Below are positions 50,584 to 60,359 of a DNA stretch of 64,000 nt, piece by piece. The DNA is from Balneola sp. Its GTDB lineage: Bacteria; Bacteroidota; Rhodothermia; Balneolales; Balneolaceae. Location: assembly GCA_017640785.1 (NCBI GenBank), contig JAEPPZ010000001.1, positions 62,001-126,000 of the forward strand, given 5' to 3'. Below the pieces are notes generated by a model. It worked only from the letters and a program-made list of their open reading frames with translations, had not been told where the DNA came from and made no database searches. The position numbers were made by a program, and so were the translations under genes. How positions within the stretch are numbered: the first letter of the stretch is position 1; each line of letters opens with the position of its first letter.

Positions 50584-52656
50584 TCATTTTAACAGGAGTA
50601 ATTTTTTAGTCAAAACTAAATCTGAACCGGATAACTGATAATAGTATACACCACTAGCAAAATTAGCAGCGTTCCAAACTACTGAATGAGTTCCTGCCGG
50701 TTTTCTAGAATTCACCAATACCGCCACTTGTTGTCCAATTGAATTAAAAATAGTGAGTTTAATTTCTTTCGGGTCAGAAAGAGTATATGAAATTGTAGTA
50801 GTTGGATTAAAAGGATTGGGATAGTTTTGATTAAGAATAGCTTCTTTAGGTAAAGAAGTTTCATCTTCAATTCCTACACTTGTTATAACATACACCGGAT
50901 CGTATGTTTGAGTATAGTATCTACTACTTTTGATGACAGAACCGATTGGAGTATTCCCTGTGCTATCATTATTTACTGATTTATCTACAGTTACTATATA
51001 GTAAAAATACTTTGTTCCCGGTTCCGGTGCTTCTGAAAAGAATTTATCAGGATTGATATTTCTATTATCAACATTATCATTGATCTGTCTTTCATCCGGG
51101 TCTGCTTTATACAACAGTGTATACTCGTTATCATATTCTCCCTGGGTACGATAAATTTCAAATCCGTTTATCTCGCTTTCATCCAGATTGTATTCCCATT
51201 TCAAATCAACACCAACAGAAGCCATATCTACATTAAAATTTGACACAGGCTGAGGTCCTTTATAAATACTATAATCTGAACTAAAATTACTGATTGCTCT
51301 ATCAAATGTTTGAAAAAGAGAATCTCTTCCCTGAAACACTACTTTGTTCTTAGCTTCTGCGCTAATTTCTCCATTTTTGAATTTCTTACCGGTTTCAAAT
51401 GCTTCTTTTTTAGATATACCTGATGAAGCTTCCGCAATTACTATTTTAATACTATCACCCGGAGCTAGATTATAAGGACCATACCCATTTGTATATGAAA
51501 AACCACCTAAATTATTCCCTAATGCAGGATCACCAGTAGGATTGGTAAAGCCTTCATACCCGGTTGGCTCAACTCTGTATGCATGCCTTGGGTTTGTTCT
51601 CCCTTGTAACATTAAATCATACTCTGCCGTCATTCTAACTTCATTATAAGCACTATTATTTCCGAGTAATATATCATCCGAATGAATCTCATTCATTGTG
51701 AACGGCTGATTCGGATCATCTTCAGAATTATTAGCAGATACGTCAGCATGCAAAGTTACCGTACCTCCAAAATGGTACGCTGCTAATCTTCCCGTAGTAT
51801 CATCTTCCGATATGTATCCTCCATTAGTATTGGGCTCTATAATAGGCGCTCCCAGATTATCATATTCAAAGAAATGAGCGTATTTTCCATGCCATGTATA
51901 ATGCGCTCTGAATTTATTTTCTTCTGAAGGAAACTGACCGTCGCCTCTTCTATCGATCATGGTATTTTGCCCCCACCCCGTAGCATTACCTATTGTATAC
52001 CTTGATTCCTTTACATGCGCCAAATCACTGATAAAAAATGGTATAAACCCTTCTATTTCTTGATCAGGCAACTCAATAAAATCATCACCATCGATATTAC
52101 CGGTATTAGTAAATACATACTCAATAATATGATAGTTATCATGATACTCTTGACTGAATTGCTTTATGGTTCTTTTTACCGTTACACCAATCAGAGTATT
52201 AGTAACAGTAACAATCTCCCTGTCCGCTTTTAAATTCGAATCTATTTCATCGATTTCAACAGTATTCTTTTGTGAAATTCTTCCATCAACACTCACGTAA
52301 GGTCTTTCAAACCGACTTCTGGTTTTAATACTGACAGGAAAAAACTCTCCCGCTCCATCAACTCTGGGTCCCACATGGACTACTCTTTTTTCATAAAGAA
52401 CACCAGAACTGTCTGTATAATTTTCTACCCCTAGCCATAACCCTTTAAAAACTTGTGCATCCTGATTTTCATAAATTGCCGGCCACTGCCAACCTCCTTG
52501 ATGTTCGCTTTTAAATCCCTGTTCAACTTCTGAACCGATATTCGAATAAAAGTTGTGAAATGATCCAACATCCAGCCATTTATATGTAACTTGAGCGTTT
52601 GAATTAAAAGGAACTTGAACAAAAAATAAGAATGTTAAAAAACTCAGGAATTTCAT
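50584..52656 (-). CDS. secreted protein with type IX secretion C-terminal sorting domain
   Basis: 690 residues. Signal peptide MKFLSFLTFLFFVQVPFNSNAQ. The large middle (about 30-470) is beta-rich and not assigned to a family. Residues about 475-590 resemble a fibronectin type III-like domain (VDLKWEYNLDESEINGFEIYR ... GTKYFYYIVTV). The last 90 residues are a type A sorting domain: LNQNYPNPFNPTTTISYTL, LTIFNSIGQQVAVLVN, GTHSVVWNA, ASGVYYYQL, KKLLLLK. It should be exported by Sec and then carried across the outer membrane by the T9SS and anchored or released. Function unknown. Confidence 0.9.
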   Translation of the reverse strand: MKFLSFLTFLFFVQVPFNSNAQVTYKWLDVGSFHNFYSNIGSEVEQGFKSEHQGGWQWPAIYENQDAQVFKGLWLGVENYTDSSGVLYEKRVVHVGPRVDGAGEFFPVSIKTRSRFERPYVSVDGRISQKNTVEIDEIDSNLKADREIVTVTNTLIGVTVKRTIKQFSQEYHDNYHIIEYVFTNTGNIDGDDFIELPDQEIEGFIPFFISDLAHVKESRYTIGNATGWGQNTMIDRRGDGQFPSEENKFRAHYTWHGKYAHFFEYDNLGAPIIEPNTNGGYISEDDTTGRLAAYHFGGTVTLHADVSANNSEDDPNQPFTMNEIHSDDILLGNNSAYNEVRMTAEYDLMLQGRTNPRHAYRVEPTGYEGFTNPTGDPALGNNLGGFSYTNGYGPYNLAPGDSIKIVIAEASSGISKKEAFETGKKFKNGEISAEAKNKVVFQGRDSLFQTFDRAISNFSSDYSIYKGPQPVSNFNVDMASVGVDLKWEYNLDESEINGFEIYRTQGEYDNEYTLLYKADPDERQINDNVDNRNINPDKFFSEAPEPGTKYFYYIVTVDKSVNNDSTGNTPIGSVIKSSRYYTQTYDPVYVITSVGIEDETSLPKEAILNQNYPNPFNPTTTISYTLSDPKEIKLTIFNSIGQQVAVLVNSRKPAGTHSVVWNAANFASGVYYYQLSGSDLVLTKKLLLLK

Positions 52657-52709
52657 TTTATATTTAGGTAGTTTTTTAAATAAGAATTCAAAGCAAAGTA
52701 ATAAAATTT

Positions 52710-53798
52710 TTGAAAAACATTACCTTAGAGCGAATAGTAAAATTTGCCATTGGCATTGCAGCCATTGCCGTTCTTGGTTGGGTTTTAGTAAAACTGGGGA
52801 ATCTGGTTCTTTATTTGGTTCTGGCTTTGATTCTGAGTTATGTTTTAGATCCGATCGTAAACTGGTTACAGCGTAATAAAGTCCACAGAACGGTTGCCAT
52901 TACACTCACACTTTCAGCAGTAATTCTGGTCTTTGTATATGCTTCAACTACGGTTATTCCGAAAGTGGCAGACCAAATGGTTCAGCTGGCTCGTCAACTG
53001 GATATCAGGAATATTGAAAGTATTGCCAATCAGGTAGAAACTAAATTAAGTGATGATTACGATTTTATTCCCGAGGGCTTTTTAAGTAACAATCTCACTC
53101 AGGTTCTAAATTCTTTATTTGATTTCGATCAATTTTCATCAGTTTTCAGTAATGTCGTCGGAGTGTTTACGGATATATTTTCAGCTATTTTAGTTGTTCC
53201 CTTTGCTGCATTCTTTTTTCTGAAAGATGGCTCCAAGATTCGAAGAGATCTTTTGTTGCTGATCCCAAACAAGTATTTCGAAACTTCATTAACACTGATC
53301 GATAAGATTGAAAAGAGATTAGGTCTTTATTTCAGAAGTGTTTTATTGCAGAGTTTGCTGGTTGCAGCCAGTTCCTGGGCTACACTTTCTGTTGCAGGAT
53401 TAGATAATTCCCTTTCCGTTGGCATTGCCGTGGGTTTAGCCAATACTATCCCCTATTTTGGTCCAATTATCGGTTATATACTTTCTATAATTATTTCAAT
53501 AATAGAAACCGGAGACTTTTCTTTGGTGCTGGTTTGCATGATCGCTATTCTGATCGTGCAAATGCTCGATAATATTGTATTCCAACCTCTTCTCTTTTCC
53601 CGCTCTGCTGATATGCACCCCGTAGCAATTTTATTTATCATTTTGATTGGTGCTGAAGTGGCTGGAATTTTGGGGATGTTGGTGGCAATACCATTTGCTA
53701 CTGTTATCAGAATCACCATTATTCAGATAAGCTGGAGTTTCAATAATTATCAGGTTTTCAATCAGGACCCTGATCTGACCAAAAATCCTTCCGGTTAG
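52710..53798 (+). CDS. AI-2E family transporter (PerM/TqsA-like permease)
   Basis: 362 residues from a TTG start; no ATG precedes the first helix. About eight membrane helices, including NLVLYLVLALILSYVLDPIV near the N-terminus and the family-typical AFFFLKDGSKIRRDLLLLIP and GLANTIPYFGPIIGYI motifs. A periplasmic coiled segment (about 85-130) separates the halves. Members export small molecules or ions; the autoinducer-2 link holds for only some. It stands alone, divergent from the T9SS cargo gene. Confidence 0.9.
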   Translation: MKNITLERIVKFAIGIAAIAVLGWVLVKLGNLVLYLVLALILSYVLDPIVNWLQRNKVHRTVAITLTLSAVILVFVYASTTVIPKVADQMVQLARQLDIRNIESIANQVETKLSDDYDFIPEGFLSNNLTQVLNSLFDFDQFSSVFSNVVGVFTDIFSAILVVPFAAFFFLKDGSKIRRDLLLLIPNKYFETSLTLIDKIEKRLGLYFRSVLLQSLLVAASSWATLSVAGLDNSLSVGIAVGLANTIPYFGPIIGYILSIIISIIETGDFSLVLVCMIAILIVQMLDNIVFQPLLFSRSADMHPVAILFIILIGAEVAGILGMLVAIPFATVIRITIIQISWSFNNYQVFNQDPDLTKNPSG

Positions 53799-53874
53799 CT
53801 ATTTCTATACTGATAAGCAGTGAAACTTTGTGTATCTTCAGGCAAGTATTTCTGCAACTTCAAATAAATTACTG

Positions 53875-54465
53875 TTGAAGAACATTGTTGTATTTGCATC
53901 CGGTTCTGGATCAAATTTTCAGTCACTTATTAATGCGGTTTCAGATGGTAAACTGACTGCAAACATTGTTGGATTAATTACCAATAATAAATCTGCTTTT
54001 GCACTCGAGAGAGCTCAAAAACACGGAATTCCTACCTTCATAATTTCTCCGGACCAATTCAATAGCGAATCTGATTATTCAAAAACAGTTCTTTCAAAAC
54101 TTGAAGAGTGGGATGCAGACCTGTTAATTTTGGCAGGCTATTTAAAGAAGATTCCTTTAGAAATCATTCAATCTTTTGACAACAGAATTTTGAATATCCA
54201 TCCTTCCCTGCTTCCAAAGTACGGAGGCAAAGGATTTTACGGATCCAAAGTTCATGAAGCCGTGATTCAGAATAAGGATTCTCAGTCGGGTTGCACTGTA
54301 CATGTAGTAACTGCTGAATATGATGAAGGCCCCGTTATTGGCCAATCAACAGTTCAGGTCACTGATTCCGACACGGCGATATCTCTTGCAGAAAAAGTGC
54401 TTGAAAGAGAGCATATATTACTTCCTGAGACCATTCAAAAATATCTAACAACACTAAAAAACTAA
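53875..54465 (+). CDS. purN: phosphoribosylglycinamide formyltransferase
   Basis: Third step of de novo purine synthesis: formylates GAR using 10-formyl-THF (supplied by FolD, see 3634-4527). I place the start at TTG 53875, because MKNIVVFASGSGSNFQSLI is where family members begin; a GTG at 53830 would add 15 residues of unlikely sequence. Motifs: FASGSGSN (substrate loop), ILNIHPSLLPKYGGKGFYG with the catalytic Asn-His and SGCTVHVVTAEYDEGPVI with the catalytic Asp. 196 residues. PurH follows after four bases. Confidence 0.94.
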   Translation: MKNIVVFASGSGSNFQSLINAVSDGKLTANIVGLITNNKSAFALERAQKHGIPTFIISPDQFNSESDYSKTVLSKLEEWDADLLILAGYLKKIPLEIIQSFDNRILNIHPSLLPKYGGKGFYGSKVHEAVIQNKDSQSGCTVHVVTAEYDEGPVIGQSTVQVTDSDTAISLAEKVLEREHILLPETIQKYLTTLKN

Positions 54466-54469
54466 TAAA

Positions 54470-56041
54470 GTGGCATTAAAACCTCTTTCATCTCTACCAA
54501 CTACACCGCTTAAAATTAACCGGGCATTGCTTTCCGTATCCGATAAAACCAATATCGTTGAACTCGCAACTGCGCTCCATAATAGCGGAGTTACTTTAAT
54601 TTCTACCGGAGGAACTGCAAAAACTATTTCGGAAGCAGGAATACCGGTGAAAGATGTGTCCGAAATAACAGATTTTAATGAATGCCTTGATGGAAGAGTT
54701 AAGACTCTTCATCCTTTGGTTCATGGAGGAATTTTAGCAAGAACAAGCCACGCAAGTGATGTTGAAGAAATTGAGAAACTCGGAATATCTCCTATCGAAT
54801 TGGTTGTAGTAAATCTCTATCCATTTAAAGAGAAAGTGAAAGAAGATATTACTCCCGCCACAGCTACTGAATTTATTGATATCGGTGGACCAACCATGAT
54901 AAGAGCAGCAGCTAAAAATTTTGCTCATGTTGGAATTCTAAGCTCTCCTGATCAATACAAAGATTTTATTTACGAACTTAATGAAGGAAACGGAATCTCA
55001 TTTGAAATGAGAAAGTCTTTAGCGAAAGACGCCTTCAATCATACAGCTGATTATGATTCTGCTATTGCGAACTATTTCAATGATCTGGTGGATGAAGAGC
55101 CTGTAAAACAATTTAATGTTTCTGTACCACTTTCACAGGAATTGAGATACGGAGAGAACCCTCATCAAAAAGCAGCTGTATATGGAGAACAGGATTCAAT
55201 AATTGACTGTTTTTACGGAAAGCAACTCAGCTATAACAATTTTATAGATGTGGACTCAGCTTTGAATATTATTGCCTCATTTAGCAATGACAAATCCACG
55301 TGTGCTATTCTCAAACATACCATCCCTTGTGGTGTTGGAATTGGAGACAATCTAACTGAGGCTTATAAAAAAGCTTTCAGTACAGATACTGTATCTCCAT
55401 TTGGAGGAATTATTGTAGTAAACAAAGAACTTGATTTAGAAACTGCCCAAGAAATTGACAAAATTTTCACAGAGATCATTATTGCTCCCGCTTTTTCTGA
55501 TGAAGCTTTGGAATTGCTGACTCAGAAAAAAAACAGACGATTAATCCGGATCAAAAAACAAGTAAGTGAAGTACAAGCCAAATCTTTCAGGTCAATTTTT
55601 GGCGGACTGTTAACCCAAGATGCAGATCTTGAACCTGTTGATCAAAATGATTTCAAAGTTGTAACAGAAAGGAAACCAACGGACGAAGAAATGAATGACC
55701 TGCTTTTTGCCTGGAAAGTTGTTCGAAATGTGAAGTCTAATGCCATTGTTTATGCAAAAGAAGGAAGGACATTAGGTATTGGTTCCGGACAAACAAGTCG
55801 CGTGGATTCTTCTGAAATAGCCGTTGATAAAGCAAAAAAAGAAGGTTTGGATCTTTCCGGCTCAGCCATTGCTTCCGATGCTTTCTTCCCTTTTTCTGAT
55901 GGCATTGAAGCAGCAGCAAAGGCCGGTGCTACATCAGTAATACAACCCGGTGGAAGTATTCGAGATGAAGAAGTTATTGCAAAAGCCAACGAATTTGGTA
56001 TGACGATGATTTTTACCGGAAAAAGGCATTTTAAACATTAA
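54470..56041 (+). CDS. purH: bifunctional AICAR formyltransferase/IMP cyclohydrolase
   Basis: Last two steps to IMP, which then feeds guaB. 523 residues, GTG start. N-terminal IMP cyclohydrolase/MGS-like domain (14-150: [49 protein letters not shown]). C-terminal AICAR transformylase: [30 protein letters not shown] (Lys-His pair), [10 protein letters not shown] and [18 protein letters not shown]. It is in an operon with purN. Confidence 0.97.
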   Translation: MALKPLSSLPTTPLKINRALLSVSDKTNIVELATALHNSGVTLISTGGTAKTISEAGIPVKDVSEITDFNECLDGRVKTLHPLVHGGILARTSHASDVEEIEKLGISPIELVVVNLYPFKEKVKEDITPATATEFIDIGGPTMIRAAAKNFAHVGILSSPDQYKDFIYELNEGNGISFEMRKSLAKDAFNHTADYDSAIANYFNDLVDEEPVKQFNVSVPLSQELRYGENPHQKAAVYGEQDSIIDCFYGKQLSYNNFIDVDSALNIIASFSNDKSTCAILKHTIPCGVGIGDNLTEAYKKAFSTDTVSPFGGIIVVNKELDLETAQEIDKIFTEIIIAPAFSDEALELLTQKKNRRLIRIKKQVSEVQAKSFRSIFGGLLTQDADLEPVDQNDFKVVTERKPTDEEMNDLLFAWKVVRNVKSNAIVYAKEGRTLGIGSGQTSRVDSSEIAVDKAKKEGLDLSGSAIASDAFFPFSDGIEAAAKAGATSVIQPGGSIRDEEVIAKANEFGMTMIFTGKRHFKH

Positions 56042-56125
56042 AAATTATATTTCGCATATACACTTTCATTCTCGTATTTTCAAAAAATAACTACCCAGCA
56101 CTTTTAAACATCTACTATTTTGGCA

Positions 56126-57190
56126 ATGTCTGATAATTACGGAATCCCGTCCCCTGCTTCCTCAAAAAATAAACAGAAAAAGGGGCTTCTAGATTTTCTA
56201 TATACCGATATCGCAATTGATCTTGGTACTGCTAATACCCTGATTTACGCTCGCGGTGAAGGTATCGTTTTGGATGAGCCAAGTATTGTTGCTCTGAATC
56301 AAAATAATATTCCTGTTACTACCGGTCATGAAGCTCGGTTGATGCATGAGAAAACTCACAGAAATATCAGAACCGTTCGACCTTTACGAGATGGTGTAAT
56401 TGCTGATTTTGAAGTTGCTGAACATATGATCAGAGGTATGATCAAAAAAGTGAAGATGAAATGGTATTCATCAACTCGCCAGATGGTTATTTGTGTTCCT
56501 AGTGGTATTACAGAGGTAGAGCGAAGAGCTGTACGGGATAGTGCTGAACACGCCGGGGCTAAAGAAGTTTACTTGGTAGATGAGCCAATGGCAGCTGCAA
56601 TTGGAATCGGACTAGATGTTCATGAGCCTGTAGGTAGTATGATCGTAGATATCGGTGGTGGAACTACTGAAATTGCAGTTATCGCTCTCTCAGGTATTGT
56701 TTACGCACAATCAGTAAGACTTGGTGGTGACGAGCTGAATGATGACATCATTAATTATTTCAGAAGAAACCACAACCTTTTGATCGGTGAAAGAACTGCT
56801 GAAAAGATAAAATGCGAAATAGGATCTGCGGCTCCTCTTGATGAAGAACTTGAAATGATAACTAAAGGACGTGATCTTGTAAATGGCGTTCCAAGAACCA
56901 GACATATTACTTCCAAGGATGCCAGAGAAGCTATCGCTGAATCTGTTAATACCATAGTTGAGTCTATAACTAAATCGCTGGAGCAGACCCCACCAGAACT
57001 TTCCGCTGATATTCTAGATCGTGGAATTATGTTAACCGGTGGTGGTGCTTTGCTTAAAAACCTCGATAAACTCATCATGGAAACTACTGATCTACCTGTT
57101 CATATTGCAGAAGATCCGTTAACAGCAGTAGTAAGAGGTACGGGAGCAATTTTAGAAAATCTTGATTACTATCGTCCTGTTATTTCTTAA
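56126..57190 (+). CDS. mreB: rod-shape-determining actin homologue MreB
   Basis: Forms membrane-associated antiparallel filaments that guide lateral wall synthesis. 354 residues from the ATG at 56126 (a TTG two codons earlier is also possible). Motifs: IAIDLGTANTLIY (phosphate 1), GSMIVDIGGGTTEIAVIALSG (in parts, phosphate 2), ADILDRGIMLTGGGALLKNLD (adenosine). A short N-terminal extension rich in Ser and Lys precedes the fold. First gene of the mreB-mreC-mreD-PBP2-rodA operon. Confidence 0.98.
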   Translation: MSDNYGIPSPASSKNKQKKGLLDFLYTDIAIDLGTANTLIYARGEGIVLDEPSIVALNQNNIPVTTGHEARLMHEKTHRNIRTVRPLRDGVIADFEVAEHMIRGMIKKVKMKWYSSTRQMVICVPSGITEVERRAVRDSAEHAGAKEVYLVDEPMAAAIGIGLDVHEPVGSMIVDIGGGTTEIAVIALSGIVYAQSVRLGGDELNDDIINYFRRNHNLLIGERTAEKIKCEIGSAAPLDEELEMITKGRDLVNGVPRTRHITSKDAREAIAESVNTIVESITKSLEQTPPELSADILDRGIMLTGGGALLKNLDKLIMETTDLPVHIAEDPLTAVVRGTGAILENLDYYRPVIS

Positions 57191-57202
57191 TTGAATTAAT
57201 GA

Positions 57203-58045
57203 ATGCAATTTAAAACACTTAAAGTTGGTGAAGCTAAAGATTACATAATCACTGCCATCCTTATTTTACTTTCAGTAACCATTGCAGTTAGTAGAAATCA
57301 AGGCGGGATACATAGCTTACGTCAACTTTCAGCAATTACTGTAAGTGTTTTACAATCTCCTCTTGCCAATATTAGGGTTTATCGACAAGCGCTTACTACG
57401 AACACCTATTTACAGCGCCAAAATATACTTCTTCAGGATGAATTAAGTAAGCTCAGAGCTATTGAACAAGAAAATATAGAACTTCGCAAGCTACTCTCAT
57501 TTCAGGACTCAACTGAGTTTAACCTTACACCAACCCTTATAATCGGTAAAGAACTGAACGGAATTAATAAAAGTCTGACTATAAACTCAGGCAGTTCGGA
57601 TAATATTAAAGTTGGAATGCCATTAGTTACCTCTGATGGATTGTTAGGAAAAGTAATCCTTACTACTACCGATTATGCTCAGGTTCTTCCATATAACAAT
57701 AGTCTGTTCAGAGTTAGTGGACTTATTCAGGAAAATAATGCGCCCGGTATCGTTTCCTGGAATGGTGAAAGCCTGACAGAAATGGTAATTGATTTTATAC
57801 CGCAGACAATACCTGTTGAAGTAGGATATACTGTTGTCACTTCCGGTTTCAGTAATGAACTGCCTGCGGGAATTCCAATTGGTTCAGTAATAAGAACAGA
57901 AATCGAAGAAGGAAAAGAAACTCAACGAATTTTTTTAAAGCCTTTTGCTTCATTAGCTCAGGCTTCTCAAGGTTTCATAATTAACTTTACTCCTGATTCA
58001 TCCCTTACAAATTTGAATGATCAATATGAGGATATTTTTGAGTGA
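57203..58045 (+). CDS. mreC: rod-shape-determining protein MreC
   Basis: Bitopic periplasmic scaffold of the elongasome that activates PBP2. 280 residues: one N-terminal membrane helix (about 13-30, DYIITAILILLSVTIAVSR), a coiled coil (about 60-95, NILLQDELSKLRAIEQENIEL) and the beta-rich MreC domain with NSGSSDNIKVGMPLVTSDGLLGKV (in parts) and VVTSGFSNELPAGIPIGSV. It overlaps mreD by four bases. Confidence 0.95.
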   Translation: MQFKTLKVGEAKDYIITAILILLSVTIAVSRNQGGIHSLRQLSAITVSVLQSPLANIRVYRQALTTNTYLQRQNILLQDELSKLRAIEQENIELRKLLSFQDSTEFNLTPTLIIGKELNGINKSLTINSGSSDNIKVGMPLVTSDGLLGKVILTTTDYAQVLPYNNSLFRVSGLIQENNAPGIVSWNGESLTEMVIDFIPQTIPVEVGYTVVTSGFSNELPAGIPIGSVIRTEIEEGKETQRIFLKPFASLAQASQGFIINFTPDSSLTNLNDQYEDIFE

Positions 58046-58518
58046 GAAATAAGCTTGTTAAACATATTGGAATTGGTATTGTATTTGTCTTATCTCAACT
58101 ACTTATTTTTCAGTACCTGACCATTTACGGTACAATAGCTGATCCGATATTAGTTTTTGTGCTTTGGACTGCATTAAGATATAAACGACATGAAGTACTA
58201 TTCTTTGCTGCGGGATTAGGTCTTTTTCAGGATGCATTATTCGATTCATGGGGATTAAATATGTTTGCTAAAACAATTACAATGTTCCTACTATACAAAA
58301 TTGTTTCTCGAAACTCTGAAGTCCGTTTAATAATATGGCAAGCTTTTGTTTTAATTCTGGGCGCTGCTTTTCTGCACAACCTCTTTTACTTAGGATTCTC
58401 ATCGTTTTTAAATGTTTATGAATTTTCCTTCTCTCCTATAATTTTGTTGATCGGAAGCAGTTTATATACTGCTCTGATCGGTAGTATTTTACACATTCTT
58501 AAAGGAGATGCTAACTAA
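58042..58518 (+). CDS. mreD: rod-shape-determining protein MreD
   Basis: Small integral membrane component of the elongasome. 158 residues from a GTG overlapping the mreC stop (GTGA). Five hydrophobic helices; the conserved loop GLFQDALFDSWGLNMFAKT is visible (about 63-81). Assignment rests on this motif, topology and position between mreC and PBP2. One-base overlap with the next gene (TAATG). Confidence 0.9.
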   Translation: MRNKLVKHIGIGIVFVLSQLLIFQYLTIYGTIADPILVFVLWTALRYKRHEVLFFAAGLGLFQDALFDSWGLNMFAKTITMFLLYKIVSRNSEVRLIIWQAFVLILGAAFLHNLFYLGFSSFLNVYEFSFSPIILLIGSSLYTALIGSILHILKGDAN

Positions 58519-60359
58519 TGAACAATTCATCTAACAGAATTCGAACTTCTATATTTGCTTTACAGGCAATAATGGTTTTGATCTGTTTAGTTGTTCTGGG
58601 AAGAATCTTTTATCTACAGATAATTCAATATGAAGTTTATGATGAGCTGGGTGATAAAAACTCTATCCGGCAGGAATATGTAGATGCTGCCCGCGGTCTT
58701 ATTTATGACCGAAATGGCACGCTTTTAGTAGACAATCAGCCTATTTATTCGGTAACGATTACTCCTCTTAACTTTGACACAGAAAATATCCCGTTGTTAG
58801 CAGATCTTCTGGGAGAATCAGACAGCCTTGTTACTGAGCTTGTAAATGATGCCAAAAGATATTCCCGCTTCAGAACATCCAAACTTATCACAGATGTTGA
58901 TTTCAAAGTCTTTTCCCTTATTCAGGAAAATCTCTGGCAACTCCCCGGAATCGGACATCAAATTGACAGTAAAAGAAACTATCCTGCTCCAATAACCGCT
59001 TCTCATATTTTTGGTTATCTCCGTGAAGCAGATGAAAACGATTATAAGCAAACTCAGTCGATTCGGTTGGGTGACAAGATTGGTAAAAGCGGACTTGAAT
59101 TATACTATCAGGATAATTTAAAAGGAGATCTGGGAATAAATTATTTAAAAGTAAATGCTCTTGGGCAATCTTTAGGAAAATATACAGAGCAAAAAATTGC
59201 TAAACCTCCGGTTCAGGGCGACAACCTGATTACAACCATTGATGCAGATCTCCAGGCCTTTGCTGAGAAACTTATGAAAGGCAAAAGCGGGGGCATCGTT
59301 GCAATGAATCCCCATACAGGAGAAATACTAGCCCTTGTCAGTTCTCCCGAGTACGAAGTAAAAAAACTTGCCGGAAGAATCGATAAAGAATACTGGCAAT
59401 TTATCAACTCAGATTCAACTCGCCCTTTATTCAACAGAGCAATATCAAGTCGTCAACCTCCGGGTTCAACTTTTAAACCGCTGATGGGAATTATAGGTTT
59501 ACATCTCGGTATTGTAACACCAGAAACTGAGATCTATAACAGTGGTTACTACATCAGAGGTAGGCCTTATAAAGATCTAGCTGATCCCGGACTTTATGAT
59601 ATGGAATCCGCTATAGCTCATTCCAGTAATACTTATTTTTTAAGTGTGATGGATAAAATTGCTACTTCCGGTAAACTCAATACATGGAGTAAATTAGCTA
59701 AAGATTTTGGTCTTGGTGTTCCAAATGATATTGATCTTCCAAGTGCAAATCGTGGGATTTTACCCGATAGTACATACTTAGACAATCGTTTTGGAAAAAA
59801 TAAATGGGGCCTCGGAGATGTACTGAATTTCGGTATTGGACAAGGCCTAGTATCTGCTTCTCCTCTTCAAATTGCTCAAATGACCAGCTCCATTGTTAAT
59901 GGGGGATATAAAATTGAGCCACATTTACTCAGGGCTGTAGTTCGTGCAGATGGAAGTATTGAACAAAATAACTCAACTAAAGAAAAAATTGATTGGGTAA
60001 AAGATGAATATCTCAATACGGTCAAGAAAGGCATGCGAAGAAACGTATTAGAAGGAAGTGGTAAATTTTACGCAGCCGTTCCTGAAATTGAAGTTTCAGG
60101 GAAAACAGGAACCGCTCAAAATCCTTTTGGGTTTTCACATGGTTGGTACACTTCTTTTGCACCATCACAAAGCCCTGAAATTGTAGTAACGGTATTTCTC
60201 GAAAATGCAGGTTGGGCATCTATATCAGCTGTTCCTATAGCTTCTTTGATATTAGAAAAGTATTTGAAAGGTGAAGTAGAAAGACAGTGGTTGGTTAATT
60301 ATGTTTTAAATTTTGTTCCAAAAGAGGACAACTCAGAAGCATCTGTATCCAATGAATAA
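58518..60359 (+). CDS. mrdA: penicillin-binding protein 2 (elongasome transpeptidase)
   Basis: Class B transpeptidase that cross-links lateral-wall peptidoglycan with RodA. 613 residues: N-terminal membrane helix (about 13-34), the PBP dimerisation domain with ARGLIYDRNGTLLVDNQP (58-75), and the transpeptidase domain with STFK (S317, K320), SSN in AHSSNTYFLS and KTGTAQNP. It overlaps rodA by eight bases. Fourth gene of the mre operon. Confidence 0.96.
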   Translation: MNNSSNRIRTSIFALQAIMVLICLVVLGRIFYLQIIQYEVYDELGDKNSIRQEYVDAARGLIYDRNGTLLVDNQPIYSVTITPLNFDTENIPLLADLLGESDSLVTELVNDAKRYSRFRTSKLITDVDFKVFSLIQENLWQLPGIGHQIDSKRNYPAPITASHIFGYLREADENDYKQTQSIRLGDKIGKSGLELYYQDNLKGDLGINYLKVNALGQSLGKYTEQKIAKPPVQGDNLITTIDADLQAFAEKLMKGKSGGIVAMNPHTGEILALVSSPEYEVKKLAGRIDKEYWQFINSDSTRPLFNRAISSRQPPGSTFKPLMGIIGLHLGIVTPETEIYNSGYYIRGRPYKDLADPGLYDMESAIAHSSNTYFLSVMDKIATSGKLNTWSKLAKDFGLGVPNDIDLPSANRGILPDSTYLDNRFGKNKWGLGDVLNFGIGQGLVSASPLQIAQMTSSIVNGGYKIEPHLLRAVVRADGSIEQNNSTKEKIDWVKDEYLNTVKKGMRRNVLEGSGKFYAAVPEIEVSGKTGTAQNPFGFSHGWYTSFAPSQSPEIVVTVFLENAGWASISAVPIASLILEKYLKGEVERQWLVNYVLNFVPKEDNSEASVSNE

